A DNA stretch of 64,000 nucleotides, from positions 1-64,000 of the forward strand of contig CAZXAR010000001.1 of the NCBI GenBank assembly GCA_964638135.1. Direction: 5' to 3'. Shown here in pieces: positions 32,668 through 41,234 of the stretch (position 1 is the stretch's first letter; the number at the start of each line of letters is the position of its first letter). A program made the translations under genes and the position numbers. The notes beneath the pieces are model-generated. The model made no database searches. It worked only from the letters and a program-made list of their open reading frames with translations, and was not told the DNA's origin. Source of the stretch: 2-02-FULL-66-14 sp964638135. GTDB lineage: Bacteria; Pseudomonadota; Gammaproteobacteria; Burkholderiales; SG8-39.

Positions 32668-34748
32668 TCTCTTTCGGTGGCCAACAAGCCAGGCACCAGC
32701 GCCTCGGCCGCATTCGCGCCCGAGATCATGACCGCCTCGACGCCGGCGCCGTGCGTTGCCGAACCGGCGAAGACGAGGCCGCGAATCGGGCTCTTGACCT
32801 TGATGGCGCCCGGCGCGCCAGTGGCGCCGTAGATCGCGCCGTCGCTCGACCAGTCATAGCGGCGGAAGGTGAGGGGAGTCGCCTCGGCCCGAAACACGAT
32901 GCGCTTCGAGAGGCCGGGCAAGGCCTCTTCTGCGAGAGCGATCAGTTGATCGCCGATGGCGTTCTTTTTCCCCCGGTAATCGACGCTGCGCCTGTGCGCG
33001 CGATCGTCGACTGCTCCCGCTTCGCCGCACCACGCACGCGCGGCATCGTGACTCGCCAGGCGCAGAATCTCGACCGTGCTGTAGCCGGTCGGCGCCGCGG
33101 AAGCATCGACCAGGCTCGGGATCACCAGACCGGCAGAACCCGTGACGCCGGCAATGTGCATGATCGGCTTCGCGTCTTCGAAGCCGCCGCGCACGCCGAG
33201 ATGCACGGCGAACGCGGAGCACGAGGGCCGCATTGCGGCAACCTGCCGACGAAAGTCTTCAGGCCAGCGGGCGGAATCGACGAGTTCGCGGGTCGCGCTG
33301 AGAAGGTCTGCATTCAGGACGACGGCCTCGCTGCGCACGGCCTCGGCCGGTGCGAGGCGCACGCCGCACGCGCGGCCGTTCTCTACGAACACGCGCTCGA
33401 CCGCGGTCTTCAGGCGAACCTTGCCGCCATGGCGCTCGATGATTTCCACCAGCGCGTGCGCGATCCGGCCCGAGCCTCCCGCGGGGTAATAGCCGCCGTG
33501 CAGGTAGTAGCCGAAGAGCGGCACCATTGCCGCGACCGTCAGCGCCTGCGGCGAATCCGTGAGGTAGCCCGAGAGCGCCAGCAGATGGCGCCGTGCGGCG
33601 GGATCGGCGATCTGCTCGTGCAGGAATTCCGCGAACGGCCGCTGCATCCACTGCACCGCGAGCGGATAGCGGCGCGCAAATTCGAGCATCCCGCTCACCG
33701 TGCGCGGCGCGCCGGGAACGCCGCTGTACTTCGGCGCTTCCGAATACATTGCGGCGTGAATCGCGCGGATCGCAGACATTGCGTTTCGCACGCCTGCCGC
33801 GTCCGTCGGGAAACGCGCGGCGAGTTGTTCGACATACAAGTCCCAGCTCCCGGGCACGTCGAATGCGGCGCCATCGGTGATGAAGCGATGGCTCATCCTG
33901 CGCCAGTCGATTCGGTGCACGAGTCCGAGACGCCGGAAGAGGCCGTACACCGGCGCCCCCTCCCACCAGCCCGAGACGTCGTGCACGCCGCTATCGAACC
34001 GGAAGACGGGCCGTGCGTCGCCGTCGCGTCCTTTGCGTAGCCAGTGGTGTGCGAAGCCTCCGGGAACCACGTGCTGCTCGAACACGACGACCCGCACTCC
34101 GGCTTGCGCGAGCAGCGCGCCGGCGGTGAGTCCGCCAAGCCCTGCGCCGACGACCGCGACATCCGCATCGCGTGCAGGCTGGCGCGCGAACGATGGCGCT
34201 CGCCAGCGTGCGCCTTGTGCCGCGCGGATCCGACTTCCAAGCGCGTGGCGCACCAGCGCCAGCGGAAGGAACGCGGAAAGAATCGCGGCTATCACGAGCG
34301 GGACCGTGCTTGCAGCTTGCGGCAGCAGCAGGAAACGGGCGAGCGCGAGATACGCGAACACCGCAGACCAGAGCCCGGACATCACCGAATTGACCGAGAG
34401 AAACAAGGGATCGCGGGTGCCGGCGGACCAAGCTGACGCCGAGAAGGCCGCGGTCCAGGGTCGTCCGACGACTATGCTTGCTGCCATGCCTGCGGCCAAT
34501 CCAAGATGGCTCCAGGCGAGCGAGTCGAGTTCCCATCCGGCGAGGTGAGCGAGCGTGATTGCCGAGAGCACTCCAGCACACAGCCACGCGAAGGACGCAT
34601 CGAGGCTCGCGCTCTTGCGCCAAAGCCCGACTGCGGTGGCGAGCGCTGCACCGATGGCGGCGCCGATGCCGGGATGCGCGAACCCTGCGCCGATCCAGAA
34701 GAGTGCCAGCGGCACCAGCCCCAGCTTGACGAACAGAAGCGTCTTCAT
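32550..34748 (-). CDS. Membrane-anchored phytoene-desaturase-like FAD oxidoreductase (fusion)
   Basis: A 732-residue protein in two parts. Residues 1 to about 185 hold five or so hydrophobic helices (LLFVKLGLVPLALFWIGAGF, LCAGVLSAITLAHLAGWELD) with GRPWTAAFSASAW, which recalls small bacterial membrane proteins. From about 207 comes a Rossmann FAD-binding motif, DVAVVGAGLGGLTAGALLAQ, then a phytoene desaturase/retinol saturase-like body with GGYYPAGGSGRIAHALVEII and near the end GLVFAGSATHGAGVEAVMIS. The substrate is unknown; a lipid or carotenoid-like compound at the membrane is plausible. The last 44 codons or so cover der on the opposite strand. Likely controlled by the divergent TetR regulator. 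Confidence 0.85.
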   Translation of the reverse strand: MKTLLFVKLGLVPLALFWIGAGFAHPGIGAAIGAALATAVGLWRKSASLDASFAWLCAGVLSAITLAHLAGWELDSLAWSHLGLAAGMAASIVVGRPWTAAFSASAWSAGTRDPLFLSVNSVMSGLWSAVFAYLALARFLLLPQAASTVPLVIAAILSAFLPLALVRHALGSRIRAAQGARWRAPSFARQPARDADVAVVGAGLGGLTAGALLAQAGVRVVVFEQHVVPGGFAHHWLRKGRDGDARPVFRFDSGVHDVSGWWEGAPVYGLFRRLGLVHRIDWRRMSHRFITDGAAFDVPGSWDLYVEQLAARFPTDAAGVRNAMSAIRAIHAAMYSEAPKYSGVPGAPRTVSGMLEFARRYPLAVQWMQRPFAEFLHEQIADPAARRHLLALSGYLTDSPQALTVAAMVPLFGYYLHGGYYPAGGSGRIAHALVEIIERHGGKVRLKTAVERVFVENGRACGVRLAPAEAVRSEAVVLNADLLSATRELVDSARWPEDFRRQVAAMRPSCSAFAVHLGVRGGFEDAKPIMHIAGVTGSAGLVIPSLVDASAAPTGYSTVEILRLASHDAARAWCGEAGAVDDRAHRRSVDYRGKKNAIGDQLIALAEEALPGLSKRIVFRAEATPLTFRRYDWSSDGAIYGATGAPGAIKVKSPIRGLVFAGSATHGAGVEAVMISGANAAEALVPGLLATERDYLEARRPAYGLTPVRNSIATGVPTRPKALRKTPSRYRR

Positions 34749-34770
34749 GGCGGCCACGCGAGCCACTGCA

Positions 34771-34869
34771 TCAGGAAGCGCGTCGCAGGAGAATCGCGAT
34801 GCCGGGCGCGAGCGCGGGGATCGCGGCGGCAAGGTGAATAGCGGTCGGAATGGTCAACTGCCTGTCCAT
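34771..34869 (-). CDS. Possible 32-residue leader ORF upstream of the oxidoreductase
   Basis: A small open frame (MDRQLTIPTAIHLAAAIPAL then a hydrophobic tail and RRAS) lies within the predicted 160-base leader of the oxidoreductase mRNA. Its stop forms TGATG with an 8-codon ORF, which in turn overlaps the oxidoreductase ATG by ATGA. It could be a translated leader, or the remnant of a small membrane protein. No strong ribosome site. Confidence 0.3.
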   Translation of the reverse strand: MDRQLTIPTAIHLAAAIPALAPGIAILLRRAS

Positions 34870-34895
34870 GTTTGACGGCCGGCCCGGAGCCTGTT

Positions 34896-34914
34896 ATGTT
34901 GTCTCTGTCAACAT
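34896..34914. promoter_or_regulatory. Operator 1 in the tetR/oxidoreductase intergenic region
   Basis: Imperfect palindrome with arms ATGTTG and CAACAT separated by 7 bases. It shares TGTCAACAT with operator 2; the centres are 33 bases apart. It covers the predicted start of the minus-strand transcript (near 34909). Confidence 0.6.
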
Positions 34915-34915
34915 T

Positions 34916-34944
34916 ACTGTAGCTGTGGATGTAGACATTGTCAA
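34916..34944 (-). promoter_or_regulatory. Promoter for the oxidoreductase gene
   Basis: On the minus strand, a perfect TTGACA (34939-34944) and TACAGT (34916-34921) are spaced by 17 bases. The -35 box lies inside operator 2. Confidence 0.6.
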
Positions 34945-34948
34945 CATC
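34928..34948. promoter_or_regulatory. Operator 2, overlapping the tetR start codon
   Basis: Near-perfect 21-base palindrome: GATGTAGACA, a central T, TGTCAACATC (9 of 10 arm positions match). It spans the TTG start codon of the regulator and the -35 box of the divergent gene. Autoregulation and control of the oxidoreductase are inferred. Confidence 0.65.
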
Positions 34949-35534
34949 AAAAACCGCGAAACACACCTATCACCATGGCCGGCTGCAGGCTTCGCTCCTT
35001 CGCGCTGCCGAAGAAATGCTGGAGAAGCAAGGACTTGTCGCGTTAAGCGTGCGCGCAGCCGCGCGCCGCGCCGGGGTTTCGCATAACGCCCCATACCGCC
35101 ACTTTCCCGACCGGGAAAGCCTTCTCGCCGCGCTCGCCGCGGACGGGTTCGCGCGCTTCGCCCGCGCGCTGGAAGAAGGGCAGGCGCGCGGCGGCCTGCG
35201 CGGTCGCGGCGAGGCGTATGTGCGTTTTGCGCTCGAGAATCCGCAGCGGTTCCGCCTGATGTTCGACGGCGAAGTCCCGATGGCGAGGCATCCGGCGCTG
35301 CGCGAAGCTGCGACGCGGGCGTTTGCGGCGCTTGCCGGCGCGCTTGCCGAGTATCTGCCCGGCGTCCCGAGCCGCGATGCCTCGATCGCGGCGTGGGCGC
35401 TGGTCCACGGACTGGCCAGCCTGCTGCTCAATGAGCGCATCGCGTTGGCGATGCGGGCCGAGCGAAGCGACGAGGAATTCGTGCGGGCGGTGCTGGGTTC
35501 GGTGCGGTTTGCGGCCGCTCAGCCTGCGGCCTAG
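34938..35534 (+). CDS. TetR/AcrR-family transcriptional regulator
   Basis: A 198-residue repressor-type protein. The N-terminal helix-turn-helix runs about residues 11-55 (YHHGRLQASLLRAAEEMLEK, LSVRAAARRAGVSHNAPYRH, FPDRESLLAAL). The C-terminal part matches a TetR ligand-binding WHG-type domain (LENPQRFRLMFDGEVPM, AWALVHGLASLLLNERI). An in-frame TAG at 34932 forces the start to TTG 34938, which lies within operator 2. It diverges from the oxidoreductase. Its stop overlaps by 4 bases the stop of the next, convergent gene. Confidence 0.92.
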   Translation: MSTSKTAKHTYHHGRLQASLLRAAEEMLEKQGLVALSVRAAARRAGVSHNAPYRHFPDRESLLAALAADGFARFARALEEGQARGGLRGRGEAYVRFALENPQRFRLMFDGEVPMARHPALREAATRAFAALAGALAEYLPGVPSRDASIAAWALVHGLASLLLNERIALAMRAERSDEEFVRAVLGSVRFAAAQPAA

Positions 35535-38500
35535 TCGCGGCTGGCGTTGTACGTCCGGAAGACTTGCGCGCAATCCTCGGTGCTGCCCGCCGATGCGTGG
35601 CAGCGCAACAAACGGAACACGGGTTTGCCGGCGCTGCGCGCAACGCGTGCGGAGTAATACGTCCAGAGCGTCCGCGCATGCTCCGGTGCACCTGCGGCGA
35701 GGTAGCCCGCCATGCCTGCCATCAGGAGGTATTCGCGGCTCTCCGAATTCAGTTCCGGCTGCGTGGCGAGCAGCTGGGATGCAAGCTCCGCCATGCGTAC
35801 CGCGTCGCGCGCCCCGGCGGCGCGAAACAGCGCGATCCAGCGGCGCTGGAACTCATACAGCTCGGCGTGACACGGCGCGCCCGCGAGCCGGCGCCAAATC
35901 GCCTCGGTTTCCTCGGGCGGCAGAAAGGGGTTCGTCGCCTTCGCCACGTGCACGAGCGCATGCAGCCAGACATCGAGTTCGCGCGCCTGCCGGCATTCGA
36001 TCAGCCGCACCTTGACCAGCTCGAGGTCTTTCTGCAGGAGCGTCGGAATACCCTGCGGCTCGGGTATGCCCGGACCGAGCAGGAAGTCGCGCGCATAGCG
36101 CGCAAGCCGCGTGCTCTCGACCCGCTCGAACGCGTACGCGCCCCTGTGCAGCGGGTTGACCGGCCGGCGGGCGGGCGCGGGTTCCAGCAGTTCGAGCACC
36201 GGCACACCCGCGTTCGGCATCGCGACGACGTCGGCGGCGCTCTTTTCCATGAAGCGGTGCTTGGCCGCGTTCAGATCGAGCACCGGGTAGTAATCGGAAT
36301 TGGCGGCGATTCCGTAGCTCGCGAACAGCGGCTCGAGCAGGGCGCGGCTGCCGAGGTAGCGGGCGTCGAGGTCGCCCGCCGTCAGCACGTGAACGGTCCA
36401 CAGTTCCCGCGCCAGTCCGGGCTCCTCGAACACCTCCGCACGCGCGGGGAGCGGCAGCGGCGTTTCGCTCGCCACGATCAGCACATCGTGGTCGCTCGCC
36501 GCGAACACCGCGTAGTGCGGAAACACTTCGCCGAGCGCGCCCATCACCGACGCAAGCAGCGAGGCGTCGACTTCGTAGAGCTGGAACCACTGCACGAGCA
36601 GGCCGCCGTCGTTCAGGTGGGTGCGGATGCGGCGGTAGAACTCGCGCGTGAAAAGGTTGGAAACCCCGCTCACCCACGGATTGGAAGGCTCCGAGATGAT
36701 CAGATCGTAGCGCCGGTTGCGCGTCGAGAAGAACGTCTTGGCGTCGTCGATCAGGATCGCGCCGCGCGGGTCGGCGAACGCGGCGCTGTTGCGCGGCAAG
36801 AAGCCGCGCGACGCTTCGGCCATCGCCGATTCGATCTCCACGGTCTCGACCCGCTCGATCGCCAGGCTCTGCAGCAGCGTGTGCATCGTGAGACCGGTTC
36901 CGATGCCGATCACCGCGGCGGTCCGCGTCTCGGGCCGGAGCGCGAGCGGCACGGCTGCCGTCAGCACCATCGTGATTTCGTCGCTGCCGCGCTCGCCTTC
37001 GGGCTTGAGGTTGATGGAGCCGTCGGACTTGCCGTTGGTGCGGATGCTGGTCGCCTCCGGGTAGCGCACGAGGTGCACCGTGGCGGTCTTCCCGTCCTTG
37101 CGGAACAGGATCGTCGCATCGCGCGAACTGGCGAGATCGCCATGGCGGAACACGCCGGCCGTCATCTTGTTGGCGTCGAGTTCGACCGCCGCGGACACCG
37201 GAACGAACGAGCCCGCGCACAGCGCCGCGGCGGCCGCAAACGTGCCCCTGCCTGGAGCGAAACGGTACAGCAGCGCGAGCCCGAGCAGGGCATCGACCGC
37301 GGCACCCACGATCAGGGTTTCCTTCAGACCGAGCAGCGGCAGGCCGGCGTGCACCGCGAACACGACCCCTGCGATGGCGCCGACCGTGTTCGCCGCGTAG
37401 ACCTTCCCGATCGCTCCCTCGCCGGCGCCGCGGCGCAGGAGCGCGCCCGTGAGGAGCGGCAACGTCATGCCGGCGCAGAAGGTCGCCGGCAGCATGACCA
37501 GCGCGGCGATGCCCTGGCCCGAGAGGTTGAAAAACAGGTATCCGGCTTCGCTGCGCGCGAGGCCCTTCATCAGCCACTCCATGAGGGAAAACGTGGCGTC
37601 GTACGCGGGCAGCGTCGCGAGCGCGAGCAGCGCCATCATCACCTGCACCCAGCCGAGCAGCCGCTCGGGTTTCGCGGACCTGTCCACGTGGCGGCGCACC
37701 GCGAATCCGCCCAGGGCGAGGCCGAGGATGAACGTGGACAGCATCAGCTCGAAGGAATGGGTGGAGGCGCCGAGCACGAGCGAGAGCATCCGGATCCAGC
37801 TGATCTCATAGATGAACGAGGCGAGGCCGGTGAGAAAGGCCGCGAGCAGCAGCAAGTGCGCCGCCTGTTCGTCGCCTTGCGGACGCGGCGTCACGGGCGC
37901 GTGGTGCGCGGGGCGCGCCAGCAGCCAAACGGTGGCGGCGAGCGCCAGGTTGATCAGGCCCGCCGTGCGCAGTGTTCCCGGCAGGCCGACCCACGCAATC
38001 AGCACGAAACCGCTGGCAAGCACGCCGAGGACGGCGCCGAGACTGTTGGTGAAATACAGCATCGCGACCGATTCGCCCGAGGACGAAGGCTGCGCGCGCA
38101 CGAGTCCCGCGCTCATCAGCGGAAAGGTCATTCCCAGCAGCACCGACTGCGGCAGGATCAGCAGGCAGGAAAGCGCGAGTTTCGCGGCGAGCGCGGCGGC
38201 CTCCGAGCCGAGCGCCGGCAGCAGCGCGGCGTAGGACCACTCGGTGAGCGCCACGAACCCTTCGTGAAATGCGAGGGCCAGCGCGCCGATCACGGCTTCG
38301 ACCAGCGCGTAGCCGAGCAGCGGATTGCGCAGGCGCGTCGAGCGGCTGGCAAGCAGCGCGCTGCCCGCCGCCATGCCGCCCATGAAGACGACGAGCACGA
38401 GCGACTGCGCATAGGCCGCATGCCCGAGGTACAGCTTCAGGTAATGCGTCCAGATCGATTCGTAGATCAATCCTGCGAATCCGGACGCCGTGAACAGGGC

Positions 38501-38536
38501 GTAGAACGCGGCACGCGGCGGGATGCGCGACAACAT
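35531..38536 (-). CDS. Fused MFS-like membrane domain and spermidine synthase-like protein
   Basis: A 1001-residue protein. The first 450 or so residues form many membrane helices with transporter-like repeats (LIYESIWTHYLKLYLGHAAY, LILPQSVLLGMTFPLMSAG). Next comes an SpeE-like Rossmann domain: VIGIGTGLTMHTLLQSL for the nucleotide-binding loop, VETVEIESAMAEASRGFLP, DDAKTFF, and LIISEPSNPWVSGVSNLFTR. The last 250 residues are helical and not recognised. Similar fusions are annotated as spermidine synthase, but the real reaction is unproven. It stands alone with no polyamine genes nearby. Confidence 0.88.
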   Translation of the reverse strand: MLSRIPPRAAFYALFTASGFAGLIYESIWTHYLKLYLGHAAYAQSLVLVVFMGGMAAGSALLASRSTRLRNPLLGYALVEAVIGALALAFHEGFVALTEWSYAALLPALGSEAAALAAKLALSCLLILPQSVLLGMTFPLMSAGLVRAQPSSSGESVAMLYFTNSLGAVLGVLASGFVLIAWVGLPGTLRTAGLINLALAATVWLLARPAHHAPVTPRPQGDEQAAHLLLLAAFLTGLASFIYEISWIRMLSLVLGASTHSFELMLSTFILGLALGGFAVRRHVDRSAKPERLLGWVQVMMALLALATLPAYDATFSLMEWLMKGLARSEAGYLFFNLSGQGIAALVMLPATFCAGMTLPLLTGALLRRGAGEGAIGKVYAANTVGAIAGVVFAVHAGLPLLGLKETLIVGAAVDALLGLALLYRFAPGRGTFAAAAALCAGSFVPVSAAVELDANKMTAGVFRHGDLASSRDATILFRKDGKTATVHLVRYPEATSIRTNGKSDGSINLKPEGERGSDEITMVLTAAVPLALRPETRTAAVIGIGTGLTMHTLLQSLAIERVETVEIESAMAEASRGFLPRNSAAFADPRGAILIDDAKTFFSTRNRRYDLIISEPSNPWVSGVSNLFTREFYRRIRTHLNDGGLLVQWFQLYEVDASLLASVMGALGEVFPHYAVFAASDHDVLIVASETPLPLPARAEVFEEPGLARELWTVHVLTAGDLDARYLGSRALLEPLFASYGIAANSDYYPVLDLNAAKHRFMEKSAADVVAMPNAGVPVLELLEPAPARRPVNPLHRGAYAFERVESTRLARYARDFLLGPGIPEPQGIPTLLQKDLELVKVRLIECRQARELDVWLHALVHVAKATNPFLPPEETEAIWRRLAGAPCHAELYEFQRRWIALFRAAGARDAVRMAELASQLLATQPELNSESREYLLMAGMAGYLAAGAPEHARTLWTYYSARVARSAGKPVFRLLRCHASAGSTEDCAQVFRTYNASRD

Positions 38537-38587
38537 AGCGCGCGGTTATAACATGCGTGCACAGGCCACGATGAACGAAGCCGAACC

Positions 38588-39736
38588 ATGAGCCCCGCTG
38601 TCCGGCTTGCCGTTTTCTATTTCGCCTACTTCTGCTATCTGGGCGCGTTCGTTGCGTATTTCTCCCTCTGGCTCGCCGGCCGCGGCTACACGCCCGCCGA
38701 GATTGGCGCGGTTCTCGCGGTGCCCCAGTTCGTGCGCATCGTCGCTCCCACCGCGTGGGGCTGGCTTGCCGACGTATGGGGCGAGCGCTTTCCCGCCGGC
38801 CGGCGCGGCATCGTGGCCGCTTCGTCGGTACTCGCCGCGGCAAGTTTCGCGCTGCTCGGTGTTGCGGACGAGATCGGCACGGTTTTCGCCTGCGTGGCAC
38901 TGATGGCGCTGTTTTCCGCCGGTGTGCTGCCGCTGGTGGAAGCGGCGACGCTCGCGGCGCTCGGCGGCCGCGCGGAAGGGTACGGGCCGGTGCGGGTCGG
39001 GGGCTCGCTCGGATTCATTGCAAGCGTGCTTGCGCTCGGCGCGCTGCTCGACCGGCAGCCGGTCGCTGCGCTGCTTCCGGTGATCGTCGTGCTGATGGCG
39101 CTCGCCGCGCTTGCCGCGCTCGCTCTGCCCGCGGCGCACCCGCCGGCGCCGCCGGAAGACGGTGCACGGGGGCTGCTGCGGGTGCTGCGCGAACCGCGCG
39201 TGATCGCACTGTTCGCGGCGTGCTTCTGCATGAGTGTCGCGCATGGCGCGCTGTATGCGTTCTACTCGATCTATCTTGTACAGGCCGGGTACTCGAAGAG
39301 CGTCGTCGGTTCGTTGTGGACCCTGGGCGTGGTCGCCGAAATCGTCTTGTTCCTCGCCCTGCCGGCGCTGTTGCGGCGCTGCTCGCTGCGCGGGGTGCTG
39401 ATCGCGAGCTTCGTGGCGGCAGCGATCCGCTTCGTGACGATCGGCTGGGGCGTGAGCTCACTCGCGCTGCTCGTGGCGGCGCAGCTGCTGCATGCGCTCA
39501 CGTTCGGTGCGTATCACGCGGCTGCGATTGCCGCGGTGCACCGGCTGTTCACCGGTCCCCTGCAGGTACGCGGCCAGGCGCTGTACGCGAGCCTTTCGTA
39601 CGGGCTCGGCGGCGCGGTGGGAATGCTGCTGGCGGGCTGGAGCTGGGGCGCACTCGGCCCCGCCCTTGCGTTTTCCATCAGCGCGGGATTCGGCATCGCA
39701 GGCGCGCTGCTCGTCGGGTGGCGCGTGCGCGTGTAA
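38588..39736 (+). CDS. MFS transporter, HcaT/3-phenylpropionate-permease-like
   Basis: A 382-residue permease with about 12 hydrophobic helices. The N-terminus YFAYFCYLGAFVAYFSLWLA and GRGYTPAEIGAVLAVPQFVR match the MFS_1_like group (HcaT, LacY-related). The central part has VRVGGSLGFIASVLALGALL, and helix 7 begins CFCMSVAHGALYAFYSIYLV. The substrate is unknown. It diverges from the SpeE fusion by about 50 bases; leuC starts 75 bases downstream. Confidence 0.9.
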   Translation: MSPAVRLAVFYFAYFCYLGAFVAYFSLWLAGRGYTPAEIGAVLAVPQFVRIVAPTAWGWLADVWGERFPAGRRGIVAASSVLAAASFALLGVADEIGTVFACVALMALFSAGVLPLVEAATLAALGGRAEGYGPVRVGGSLGFIASVLALGALLDRQPVAALLPVIVVLMALAALAALALPAAHPPAPPEDGARGLLRVLREPRVIALFAACFCMSVAHGALYAFYSIYLVQAGYSKSVVGSLWTLGVVAEIVLFLALPALLRRCSLRGVLIASFVAAAIRFVTIGWGVSSLALLVAAQLLHALTFGAYHAAAIAAVHRLFTGPLQVRGQALYASLSYGLGGAVGMLLAGWSWGALGPALAFSISAGFGIAGALLVGWRVRV

Positions 39737-39811
39737 GGGAACGGCGCAGCCGAACGCTCGCGCGGCGACGCGGGTCCGCGGTAAAATCTGCCACTTTTTC
39801 CGGTGCTACCG

Positions 39812-41230
39812 ATGACGCCAAGGACGCTCTACGACAAGCTCTGGGAGGATCACGTCGTGCACGTGGAAGATGACGGCACCGCGCTCCTCTACATCGATCG
39901 CCACCTGGTGCACGAAGTGACCAGTCCGCAGGCGTTCGAGGGGCTCAGGCTGGCCGGCCGCAAGCCGTGGCGCATGGATTCGGTGATCGCGACCGCCGAT
40001 CACAATACGCCGACCACCGGCTGGGAACGGGGCCTCGACGGGATCACGGACCCGATCTCGCGCACCCAGGTCGAAACGCTCGACCGGAACCTGCGCGAGC
40101 ACGGGGCCAAGGCGTATTTCCCGTTTCTCGACCGGCGCCAGGGTATCGTGCACGTGATCGGACCGGAACAGGGCGCGACGCTGCCCGGAATGACGGTCGT
40201 GTGTGGCGATTCGCACACGAGCACGCACGGCGCGTTCGGGTGCCTTGCGCAGGGCATCGGCACCTCGGAGGTCGAGCACGTGCTCGCCACGCAATGCCTG
40301 GTGGCAAAGAAGATGAAGAACATGTGCATCGTCGTGGACGGGCAGCTGGCGCGCAGCGTCTCGGCGAAGGATGTCGCACTTGCCGTCATCGGCCGCATCG
40401 GCACCGCGGGCGGCAGCGGACACGCGGTGGAATTTTCCGGCAGCGCGATCCGCGCGCTGTCCATGGAAGGTCGCATGACGGTGTGCAACATGGCGATCGA
40501 AGCGGGCGCGCGCGCCGGGATGGTGGCGGTCGACGATGCAACCGTGCATTACGTGAAGGGACGGCCGTTCGCGCCCAGCGCAGCGGACTGGGACGCCGCA
40601 GTCGCCTACTGGAATACCCTCAAGAGCGATCCGGGGGCGAGGTTCGACCGTGAAGTCCAGCTGCGCGCGGAGGAGATTCGCCCCCAGGTGACCTGGGGCA
40701 CGTCTCCCGAAATGGTGGTCTCGGTCGAGGACGCGGTTCCCGATCCGGAGAAGGAAAAGGACGCGCAGAAGCGCGAGAACATGCACCGCGCGCTGCAATA
40801 CATGGGGTTGCGGCCGCGCACTCCGATCACCGAGATCCGCCTGGACAAGGTGTTCATCGGCTCGTGCACGAACTCGCGCATCGAGGACCTGCGGATCGCC
40901 GCCGCCGTGGTCAAGGGACACCGGATCGCGTCCAACATCCGGCTTGCCCTGGTGGTCCCCGGTTCCGGACTGGTGAAATCGCAGGCCGAGAAAGAGGGGC
41001 TCGATCGGGTTTTTCGCGACGCCGGGTTCGAGTGGCGCGAACCGGGCTGCTCGATGTGCCTTGCCATGAACGCGGACCGGCTCGAGCCGGGCGAGCGCTG
41101 CGCCTCGACCTCGAATCGCAATTTCGAGGGCCGGCAAGGCGACGGCGGGCGCACGCACCTCGTCAGCCCCGCAATGGCCGCGGCAGCCGCAGTCGCCGGG
41201 CATTTCGTCGACATCCGGCGCTGGAGGTGA
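39812..41230 (+). CDS. leuC: 3-isopropylmalate dehydratase large subunit
   Basis: A 472-residue aconitase-family subunit which with LeuD isomerises 2-isopropylmalate to 3-isopropylmalate in leucine synthesis. Cluster cysteines are in FIGSCTNSRIEDLR and GCSMCLAMN; GDSHTSTHGAFG and TSNRNFEGRQG are intact. The ATG at 39812 (MTPRTLYDKLW) is the family start; an in-frame start lies 9 bases upstream. A TAAAAT at 39782-39787 may be its -10 box. It leads leuC-leuD-leuB-asd. Confidence 0.98.
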   Translation: MTPRTLYDKLWEDHVVHVEDDGTALLYIDRHLVHEVTSPQAFEGLRLAGRKPWRMDSVIATADHNTPTTGWERGLDGITDPISRTQVETLDRNLREHGAKAYFPFLDRRQGIVHVIGPEQGATLPGMTVVCGDSHTSTHGAFGCLAQGIGTSEVEHVLATQCLVAKKMKNMCIVVDGQLARSVSAKDVALAVIGRIGTAGGSGHAVEFSGSAIRALSMEGRMTVCNMAIEAGARAGMVAVDDATVHYVKGRPFAPSAADWDAAVAYWNTLKSDPGARFDREVQLRAEEIRPQVTWGTSPEMVVSVEDAVPDPEKEKDAQKRENMHRALQYMGLRPRTPITEIRLDKVFIGSCTNSRIEDLRIAAAVVKGHRIASNIRLALVVPGSGLVKSQAEKEGLDRVFRDAGFEWREPGCSMCLAMNADRLEPGERCASTSNRNFEGRQGDGGRTHLVSPAMAAAAAVAGHFVDIRRWR

Positions 41231-41234
41231 GCGA

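Noticed and set aside
35564..38551. 995-codon plus-strand open frame opposite the SpeE fusion
   Set aside because: Antisense shadow; very rich in Arg, Glu, His and Gln with no domain, whereas the minus strand has membrane helices and an SpeE domain.
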